From assembly GCA_001574975.1 (NCBI GenBank), contig KQ965772.1:23964-62225 (forward strand): a stretch of DNA of 38,262 nucleotides, in the 5' to 3' direction. Positions 30,572 to 38,262 of this stretch are shown piece by piece. Source of the DNA: Gonapodya prolifera JEL478 (lineage: Eukaryota > Monoblepharomycota > Monoblepharidomycetes > Monoblepharidales > Gonapodyaceae). How positions within the stretch are numbered: position 1 is the stretch's first letter; every line of letters starts with the position of its first letter. The position numbers and the translations under genes were made by a program. The notes under the pieces were generated by a model that saw only the letters and a program-made list of their open reading frames with translations, made no database searches and was not told the origin of the DNA.

Positions 30572-31750
30572 CTACTTTGTTTGTTTGTTATTCCACCAGT
30601 CGAAAGCCATCCTCTCCACCTCCAAACTCGCGAGTACGAAAGCTGACTCTCCCAACAAACTGTTCGGCACAATTGGCCTCGTAGTATAGTACTGATACGT
30701 TGCGGTAGAGTTCAGACTATTCACAGCGACGGTGCCGTTGTAGCCCAAAGTACCGTTCCCGTAATGAACGACAAAATTCTTTGCCACGTAGGAGTATGCT
30801 TTCAGCGCCTTGCTGATGTGGTCCCACGAAGGCTCTACAATTTGCAGGCGCGATGCTTTGAGGATGCTGAAGATGTAAAGCGCCGTTGAAGAGCTTTCTA
30901 GGAAGTTTCCTTCGCGCCCAGGAAACGTTGGTAGTTGCCACCAGACACCCGTCGAGTTGTCTGCGAGGTCAATCAGTACCGGAATGATAGTCTTTAGCGT
31001 GTTGCGGATGAACGTCTGCACCGTTTGGGGGACGCAGGGGTATGCCTCAACCAAGCCCATCAGAAACCAACCCATCGAACGACCCCAAACGAACGGGCTT
31101 CCGCCAGTGCTGTTGTTCGCCCACACCGCCGTTTTAGATGCGTCGTAGCCGTGCACCAGCAACCCTGACTGGTGTGCGCAGTGTGTCTCGAGGAGGTGAA
31201 GCTGCAGGAGCATTTCGGTATCGCTCCAGCCCGTTTTGGCCATGAAGGGGAGGAAGCTAACCGTGCCGTCGAGGTAAGACCAATTGGCGTAGATGTAGTA
31301 CCAGAACCCCCCCTCGGGAGTGCGGGGTTGGAGTGCAAGGGATCCGTTGAGGATGCTGAGCACGGCCGACTCGTTGGCGGACAGGGGGCGGTGGAGGTTG
31401 AGAAGCGCGTATCCTAGGGTAAGTCTGTCCATTGGAAGTTTGGTTGACGCGTTCGCGGACTTGAACGAGGGCAGTGTGGCGTCCAGCACCGCGTCAAGGT
31501 AACTGGAGAAGTTTTTGCCCTCGGGGCACCACGAGTACAGGTCGACCCAGGACCGGAGTGCGTGGGAGAGGATGCCAGCTTCGAGTGTGCTGGTGGGCGC
31601 TCCCGAGGAAACGATGCCCTGCCTGCGAGATATCACGGAGTCGAGCATTTGGGTTGATAGCGGCCGGAACGCTTCCGGGCTTGGGAATGCATCGGTGTGA
31701 GCAGCAACTGCTGTCAAGATGAGTACGGGGAGGACGGCTATCGCTCTCAT
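30572..31750 (-). CDS. GH105 unsaturated rhamnogalacturonyl/glucuronyl hydrolase, secreted, intronless
   Basis: A single open frame of 392 residues from the ATG at 31750. A signal peptide (RAIAVLPVLILTAVAAHTDA) is followed by an (alpha/alpha)6-barrel family signature: LTLGYALLNL, GGFWYYIYANWSYLDGTVSF, ETHCAHQSGLLVHGYDASKT, SPFVWGRSMGWFLMGLVEAY and SSTALYIFSILKAS. GH88/GH105 enzymes act on the unsaturated uronyl residue left by pectin or rhamnogalacturonan lyases, using a conserved Asp; the Asp of SYLDGTV is the likely candidate (family knowledge plus position). Many N-x-S/T sequons (for example NWS, NNST, NGT, NST) suit an N-glycosylated secreted enzyme. The in-frame ATG at 31852 would place the signal peptide inside the protein, so 31750 is preferred. 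Being intronless beside intron-rich neighbours is unusual here. The role is scavenging of plant pectin side chains. Confidence 0.88.
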   Translation of the reverse strand: MRAIAVLPVLILTAVAAHTDAFPSPEAFRPLSTQMLDSVISRRQGIVSSGAPTSTLEAGILSHALRSWVDLYSWCPEGKNFSSYLDAVLDATLPSFKSANASTKLPMDRLTLGYALLNLHRPLSANESAVLSILNGSLALQPRTPEGGFWYYIYANWSYLDGTVSFLPFMAKTGWSDTEMLLQLHLLETHCAHQSGLLVHGYDASKTAVWANNSTGGSPFVWGRSMGWFLMGLVEAYPCVPQTVQTFIRNTLKTIIPVLIDLADNSTGVWWQLPTFPGREGNFLESSSTALYIFSILKASRLQIVEPSWDHISKALKAYSYVAKNFVVHYGNGTLGYNGTVAVNSLNSTATYQYYTTRPIVPNSLLGESAFVLASLEVERMAFDWWNNKQTK

Positions 31751-32059
31751 GTTGAGGTCGACTTGATAAGAGGGAAGAAAAACGTACTGAAGGGTTTTCG
31801 TTGAGTTGACAGGGTGGGTACCTGAATTCAGGTCGACGCCAAGACGGGACAAGAAGAGTGGCGCTTGAGACGGTCCCGTGTTAATCCGTTGCCATGCAAC
31901 ATGGCTGGGTGCAGTTGGAGGGGAGAATGCGTTCCCGCTGGAGTGAAACGTAAAAGGAAGGAGGCACCGTCTCCCTCCCTCGGTCGCACCTTAGAATCCC
32001 ACCCACACTTTGCTGCTTGCTCGGTTAATACGACTCAAAAGCTGGAGCGAACGGACGGC
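31751..32059. other. Divergent promoter region of the GH105 gene
   Basis: About 310 bp between the GH105 start and the next plus-strand coding fragment. A 31865-32227 open frame crosses it but shows no domain. No clear motif seen. Confidence 0.35.
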
Positions 32060-32792
32060 AATCCACTAATCACGATGAGCATCGCTGAAGGTATGTCGCA
32101 CTTGGGTTTCCAGCTCACGATTCGACGTGGCGTACACGAGATCGCGTTATCGTCCCGGCCGGCAGGTAACGCAAATCGTCGCGACACCAGAGCTGAAGAT
32201 GGTACGTACGACAGGTCTCATGAGTGACGTAGTCCGATTCTGACCGCCCAACGAACGATCCACTTTCTTCTCCCCCGCGTGCTTCAGCAGGAAGAGCTCC
32301 TCTGGTTCAACCATCAGGCCACATTCAAGCCAAACAAGGACTGTACTGCCCTCTCTAGCGCGATTGGGCTCCAGATATTTGGTCAAAGCTCTTCTCGATG
32401 GCGCAATTCCTGCGATGATGGTTGCTTTCGAAAGTTTATCGCTCTGCATCGTCCAGAGCTGAGGGCACGTCAGCATTCCAGAATCAGCCTTGAGCTAACT
32501 TTTCATTGCACCTCGTCTCCACCAGGCAATACCCATCATTCGTACAATTCTGTTCTTTTACGGCACGTTCTATTCTTTGGAAGGCATTTCACCTCCCACC
32601 TGTGACCGTGACATCATGCAAACTTTTATTGACTTCAGACTTGACATCTTTGTTCCAGGATTCTTTTTGGCGATGCTTCTGAGTTGGAGAGAAAACGGAA
32701 TCGGATCTGCGCTGGGACTCTGGGCACTAGCACAACAGGCACTCAGTGAGTGGAATGAGAAATCTCCAGTGAAGGTCTTGGGTGGTAGCTAA
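32060..32792 (+). CDS. Small putative multi-pass membrane protein (tentative)
   Basis: An ATG at about 32076 (ATGAGCATCGCTGAAG followed by GTATGT) may start the gene. The best coding evidence is at the end. After a CACCAG acceptor at about 32524 the frame reads IPIIRTILFFYGTFYSLEGI, then IDFRLDIFVPGFFLAMLLSW and RENGIGSALGLWALAQQALS, ending VKVLGGS at about 32790. This gives two or three membrane helices with a short loop between them, the layout of small fungal and bacterial four-helix membrane proteins. Upstream, RYLVKALLDGAIPAMMVAFE (about 32370-32430) in another frame could be an earlier helix. Neither the exon structure nor a family could be settled. Confidence 0.35.
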
Positions 32793-33108
32793 AACCACTC
32801 ATCAAAAGTAACCACAAGCGTATTCGCGATTGGGTGTTTTTATACTATCACAAGGGACGGGTTCTTAGCGAAGCACTGTAATTACAGCACTAGTTTGTTA
32901 TTTTTTAACGCGGAATAATGAATACATTCTCTCGGAGTATATCTTCCAGAATTCAGAAGACGGAGCTATGTGCAGACACAAAACTGGGCGTAAAAATACT
33001 TGGGTGGACCTGTTTAGGCGTCATTTTCCCGCCCATCCGAAGATACAATAAAATGCACCACCGTCTGCTGTCACACTTCCCGTCTATCCAGAGTGTTGGA
33101 AACCGCGC

Positions 33109-34480
33109 TTGTCTGACTTGTTCAAGATGGGCCACAATGGTTCAAGCGGATGGGCCGACCTCAGCAACCTGCACTATCGTTGCGATAATGCCCGAGACAC
33201 TCCCATGGAAACGACCGGAACTCCCTCCCTCCACCCAGAAGAACGATGGGGTGAGTGGCCGGTGCTCAGTTCCTGCAAACAGTTCGGTTCATTCATATTC
33301 TTCCTGAACGCCGCAACAGACTTTGATGAACATGTACGATGTCAGAAAGACACTTGCGTACGTCACCGAGGACACGGGAAACGCCAATAAGTGAGTCGTC
33401 ATACCCTCAAATCGTGGTTCCGCACATCAGCACTTACTTCATCAACCCTCGACGGCCCAATTTCAGCGTCTACATGCTCTATTACATCACCACCACCACA
33501 GGCCTCAAGTTTCACGTCAACACCAACCCCCGGCGTGCGGGGATCCAAGCATGTGGGCACCTTTTTGGCGGTCAACGACTTGCAGACCATGCAAGCCAGG
33601 GGCGCATTGACCCTCGTTCCGGGCTCTGCCCGATATGATCTTCTCAGCATCAAGAGCGCTCCTCAGTCGGCCACGATGCCCGAGGGAGGTGATGGATGGA
33701 CCAACGCGCTCATGGAGCTGAATTTCTTGGATGTGAAGCTGGCCGCAAGGATTCAGCCCACGGGGAAAAACTTCTACTACGGCGGAGGCGGCGGGCGGGA
33801 TTCAGCTCTTGCCGTCGTCGCACGACCCGGGCGTGGTGATCTCACCACACGGATGGTCGTGGTGCTAGGTGAGTGGAAATTATTTGCTCTTATCGTCTTT
33901 GAAATTATCCCACACAACCTTCACTCACGGTTCACTTCCAACACCGACACAGGCGAGCCCAACTTGTCTCCTCACCGGTACAATCTCCGTTGACGGTGCG
34001 ACGCACGAGTTCGACACGGCTAACTCTTTCGCCCTATTCGAGCGCAAATGGGGCAACTTCACCTGCCTTCCCGTACACTGGGCGCTGTGGTTCTTCCTCG
34101 AGACCGGCGAGGTCATCATCTCGTGGGCTCTGGGTCCGTCCACCCGGGAAGGGCGCACCGAGACATTGTTTGCCTCGGCATGGCACCCGACCGAGCGGCA
34201 CGAGATGCTCCCCGTGGGCGAGGTCACGCGGGGCAACGACCCGTCCGTGAGTTCCGAAAACGGCTTCGTGTACTGGAACCATTACGTGCTGGACTTGCCC
34301 GCGAGGAACGCCAGGTTCGAGGCCAAGAAATGGTTCAGAGACGCTGGTTTGACGGCAATGCCTGCTGGAAGCAGGTACATTGATATTTCGGAGAGTTATT
34401 GCGAAAGCATGGCGCTGTGGGAACTGAAGGAGGTCAAGTTCTTCGGGCACCTCGAGCAGTACAGCGATGTCAGGCCGTGA
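33109..34480 (+). pseudogene. CrtC/AttH-like lipocalin-fold protein (kievitone hydratase-like), apparently disrupted
   Basis: The 3' part is clear. KHVGTFLAVNDLQTMQARGA, ALMELNFLDVKLAARIQPTG with KNFYYGGGG (about 33545-33790), then after an intron (about 33868-33952) CLLTGTISVDGATHEFDTAN, SFALFERKWGNFTCL, WALWFFLETGEVIISWAL, FASAWHPTERHEMLPVGEV and ALWELKEVKFFGHLEQYSDV to the stop at 34478-34480. Order and motifs match the fungal AttH/CrtC-like lipocalins that include kievitone hydratase and hydroxyneurosporene synthase-like enzymes, which hydrate or isomerise hydrophobic substrates. Two defects are visible. One extra base near 33786-33793 breaks the frame between YYGGGG and LLPSSHDPGVVISPHGWSWC. 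A TAG then sits at the exon end in the frame that continues into CLLTG. Sequencing error or an unusual splice could rescue it. The 5' end (33109-33440) is not resolved. Confidence 0.55.
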
Positions 34481-35174
34481 GGTGGATGGCGCAAGGCGTT
34501 GGCCGGTTGTAAGGGAATCTTTTTAGCATTCAAGCGATTAGGAGAGAAATCGAAAAAGCAACAATTGAAATAAATGCAGCATTGACAGGTGCGAAAATGG
34601 AAGAGATTGGAGATTCGGCCACTTTGCCACTTGCAAATTTAGCCGGCCTTTTTATCGAGTGGCGGCTGCATTTTCGATCGCCACCGCATCACAGACAAAC
34701 ACATCCCGCCACCGGGAATCTCCAATTCAAATCCGCAAAGACGTACGCGAATCTGCTGTGAGTCACCCCACGACTGCGATTGCGGCGTGTCACGTTGACC
34801 CACCCCAACTCGTGTTTTCCACCCATTTCCACCCATTTCCACCCATCGCCAGTTACTCCGCCCAGTATGTCCATTTTCCATTTGTCTGCCGTCAAAGCAT
34901 CGTCTCACCCTGCTTTCCTTCAATCTTTTCCCCCAATCCGCCATCGGCCCCACCTCAATCGCTCCCTCGTCTCAGCAACCACGTAAGCACACAATCCACA
35001 TCGTTCTCTCCATCGATCGCCAACATCTCACTGTCTACTCTCTCACAATCTGATCCCGCCTATGCCTCTAACGACACAGCACCGCGGTAACATCAGAGGC
35101 CCTAAACCGCGCGCACATTGATTTTCACTAGACACACACCGTCACCTCTCTTCTTTCAAGCCAAATATCATCAA
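34481..35174. promoter_or_regulatory. INO1 upstream region with a small tandem repeat
   Basis: About 690 bp upstream of INO1. It contains three perfect copies of the 10-mer TTTCCACCCA (34816-34845) and a C/T-rich region up to the start. No obvious protein gene. In fungi INO1 is often inositol- and choline-regulated through bHLH sites; I found no convincing CATGTGAAAT-type element. Confidence 0.4.
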
Positions 35175-37393
35175 ATGTCCCCCAACGCCCTTGCCAGTCC
35201 CACAAACGGGCATTCAAACGGCCACGCCAACGGGCACACAAACGGCACCGGTACCAATGCCGGCGCACGTCCCACTTTTATCGTCAACTCACCCTACGTC
35301 GAGTACTCTGACGAGGCCATTCTCAGCGAGTACACGTACCAGAACACACTTGTCGAGACCCAGGCCGATGGCACGCTCAAAGCCACGCCGATTGAGACCG
35401 TGTACAACTTCAAGGTCGAGCGCAAGGTCCCCAAACTCGGCCTCATGATGGTCGGGTGGGGAGGCAACGTACGTTTCCTTTCTCTCAAAATTTTTACTAC
35501 TCTGTCATCCAAGCTGACCCTGTTTGCAATTTGTGCCACCCCTCCCCCAGAACGGCTCGACGGTCACCGCCGCCATCATCGCCAACCGCCGTCACCTGAC
35601 CTTCCGGACCAAATTTGGCCCTCAGCCGTCCACCTATTACGGTTCCATCACACAGGCGTCCACCGTCAAGCTCGGCGTGGACAAGCACGGGGCCGAAGTC
35701 TACGTGCCCCTTTCCTCCATGCTCCCCATGGTGCACCCGGACAACATGGTCCTTGGCGGATGGGACATCTCGGGCGTGGACCTCGCCCACGCCATGGAGC
35801 GCGCGCAGGTGCTTGAACCCGACCTCCAGAGCCAGGTGTGGGAGGAGATGGAGAAGCTCAAGCCGCTGCCCGGAGTGTACTACCCGGACTTTGTGGCGGC
35901 GAATCAGGAGGAGAGGGCGGATAATGTCCTCAAGGGGACCAAGCAGGAGCATTTGGACAAGATCAGGAAGGATATCCGGTATGTGTTGAATCTTTGTTGG
36001 TGGCTGCGGTGGAATCGTCTTGACAACGTCACCCCACACCCTCAGCGACTTCAAGGCGGCCAATGGCGTCGACAAGATCGTTGTTGTCTGGACCGCGACC
36101 ACCGAGCGTTACTCCGACGTGGGTAACCGTTGACTTTCCCAGTCATAATTATCCTCCCGCCTCACCTCGCACCATTGCACCCTTACCGTACCATACACAG
36201 ATCATCACCGGCGTGAACGACACCTCCACCTCGCTCCTGAACGCCATCGCCACCTCACACTCCGAGGTCAGCCCGTCAACCCTGTACGCCGTGGCGGCGA
36301 TTCTCGAGGGCGTTCCATTCATCAACGGTGCGCCCCAAAACGCGCTCGTGCCCGGCGTGGTGGCCCTTGCCGAGGAGAAGGGCGTGCATGTCGGCGGAGA
36401 CGACTTCAAAAGTGGCCAGACTAAGCTCAAGTCCGTCCTTGTGGATTTCTTGGTCGGAGCCGGGATCAAGCCGTTGGGGATTACGAGTTATAATCACTTG
36501 GGTGAGGAGGGGTGGTTGGTGTGTTTGTTGGGTGTGGTCTAATGGGGCGGCTTTGGCGTCATAGGGAACAACGACGGCAGGAACCTGTCCGCGCCTCAGC
36601 AGTTCCGGTCAAAGGAGATCTCCAAGTCGAGCGTCGTCGGTGAGACTATTTCGTTGCGTTTCGTAGCTCCCCCTTCTAGTTCTCACTCCCCGTAACCACC
36701 ACCCTGTGCCATTTGACAATGAAGACGACATGGTGGCGTCCAACTCGATCCTGTATAAGAAGGGTGAGCACCCGGACCATACCGTGGTTATCAAGTACGT
36801 CCCGAGCGTGAGCGATGGGAAGAGGGCGTTGGATGAGTACTACTCGGAGATTTTTATGGGGTGAGCTATTGGCGTCTCGCGCGATGATAAGAACATCCCT
36901 CAAAATGCCGGCACCTTACCCATCCCGATAATTTTAGTGGTCGCTCCTCCATTTCGATCTACAACGTCTGCGAGGACTCTCTCCTCGCCGCGCCGCTCAT
37001 TCTCGACCTCGCCATTATCACCGAGCTCATGACCCGCATCACGTACCGCGTCCCGGCCGAGCACGAGGACTTCCGTTCCTTCCACGCCGTGCTGTCCATC
37101 CTCAGCTACATGCTCAAAGCCCCCGTCGTTCCCGACGGCACCCCCGTCGTCAACGCGCTGGCGAGGCAGAGAGCGGCGATTGAGAACCTTTTGAGGGCGT
37201 GTGTGGCGTTGGTGAGTTGGCGGTGGTGGCCGTTTTTGATTGTTTCGTGTGCTGAATGTGACGGTCGTGGTGTTCTACAGCCCCCGAATAACGAGATGCT
37301 TTTGGAGCACAAGGTGGGTTGTTGTTGCCGAGTGCTGTTCGAGCGAGGTCTAACCTATTTCACATTTTTCTTCAACTGTAGGCCTTCCACTAG
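35175..37393 (+). CDS. INO1: Myo-inositol-1-phosphate synthase, nine exons
   Basis: Converts glucose-6-phosphate to inositol-3-phosphate with NAD+, the first step of inositol and phosphatidylinositol synthesis, in the cytosol. Exons: 35175-35468, 35551-35978, 36046-36118, 36201-36501, 36565-36639, 36725-36860, 36938-37211, 37281-37313, 37382-37393. Each join keeps frame; donors are GTACGT, GTATGT, GTGGGT, GTGAGG, GTGAGA, GTGAGC, GTGAGT and GTGGGT. Signatures: the N-terminal glycine loop [20 protein letters not shown] (NAD binding, split by intron 1), [104 protein letters not shown] (catalytic lysines) and the terminal LLEHK-AFH. An N-terminal Gly/Asn/His/Thr-rich stretch ([20 protein letters not shown]) is low complexity. 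The ATG at 35175 is chosen over an in-frame 35118 because MSPN plus the linker is the usual length. Confidence 0.97.
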
Positions 37394-37851
37394 ACGACTA
37401 TCACGTCTAAAGCTGAATGTACGGAGTGTTGTCGTGGGTTGATGCAACATGTAGCTCGAGGGGAAGAGGGACAATAAATAAAGGAGTTTGCAAATCATAA
37501 CCACACAGTTCGAGTTTTGAGAATAGAAAGACCTCAGATAGGGAGTCGGTATTTTTGTACGGTTCTGATTGTGAGTATGCCAGACAAACCCTCAGCTAAT
37601 TTTCAAATTTTTGTACTCGAATCCAGTCTTCGGAATGCCACCCGACGACTCGATCGCAGTCACAAAGAGCAATGAAACCCTCTGCGTGTCCGCTTTCCCT
37701 CCCCCGTCTGACTCCAAAGCGGCATGTTAATGAGACAAAAGCACATCATGCATGTTGGGCGTTTTGGGACAAATAAATTCTTTTCAAATACTGTCAAATA
37801 AAAGCAACAAAAGTCGAACTCTCCCAATCAAACACACGCCCATCTGAGCTC
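37394..37851. other. Convergent intergenic region between INO1 and the catalase-peroxidase
   Basis: About 458 bp holding the two 3' UTRs (AATAAATAAAG near 37473 for INO1; on the other strand, TTTATT near 37796-37801). No gene recognised. Confidence 0.5.

Positions 37852-38262
<411 letters not shown>

Overview
The window is eukaryotic nuclear DNA, most likely from a flagellated (zoosporic) fungus of the chytrid / Monoblepharidomycete kind. Genes are packed on both strands and cut by many short GT-AG introns. Fungal-type genes (LCL2-like, RTT106-like, a Whi3/scw1-type RRM protein, INO1, fungal GH63 glucosidase I) sit beside CFAP52/WDR16, a motile-cilium protein that non-flagellated fungi lack. 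I cannot name the species. The one ambiguous base (38128) and some isolated frameshifts suggest a draft assembly.

Layout. 49-3599 (-): ER alpha-glucosidase I (GH63). 3884-4376 (-): small putative mitochondrial membrane protein. 4476-5054 (-): LCL2-like secretory protein, sharing a 108-bp divergent promoter with 5163-7504 (+) CFAP52. 7605-9290 (-): RTT106-like histone chaperone. 9917-11616 (-): RBPMS/Whi3-type RRM protein. 12.2-14.8 kb is a decayed stretch: an SDR pseudogene with a stop codon at its catalytic tyrosine and F-box/ankyrin remnants. 15183-17013 (+): polyproline protein with a C-terminal RING. 17467-20135 (-): nucleolar ENP2/NOL10.

20.4-25.6 kb is the most unusual part. It holds a tandem segmental duplication of a secreted protein built from six-cysteine modules (C-x6-C-x6-CC-x10/12-C-x6-C) joined by Pro- or Gly-rich linkers, with several modules interrupted by two introns around a 14-nt microexon. 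The 20473-22514 copy reads through intact; the 23793-24955 copy is broken in several ways. I do not recognise the family.

25.98-26.53 kb carries a frameshifted Copia-type gag remnant that abuts the start codon of a PRPP synthetase gene (26538-28525, +). Then come an F-box protein (28881-30341, +), an intronless GH105 pectin-side-chain hydrolase (30572-31750, -), a small membrane protein fragment (about 32.06-32.79 kb, +), a damaged CrtC/AttH-like lipocalin gene (about 33.1-34.48 kb, +), myo-inositol-1-phosphate synthase INO1 (35175-37393, +, nine exons reconstructed), and the C-terminus of a catalase-peroxidase running off the right edge (37852-38262, -).

Apart from the duplicated pair the genes are unrelated housekeeping and accessory functions; no biosynthetic cluster or operon logic is visible. 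No tRNA, rRNA, CRISPR or intact mobile element was seen.
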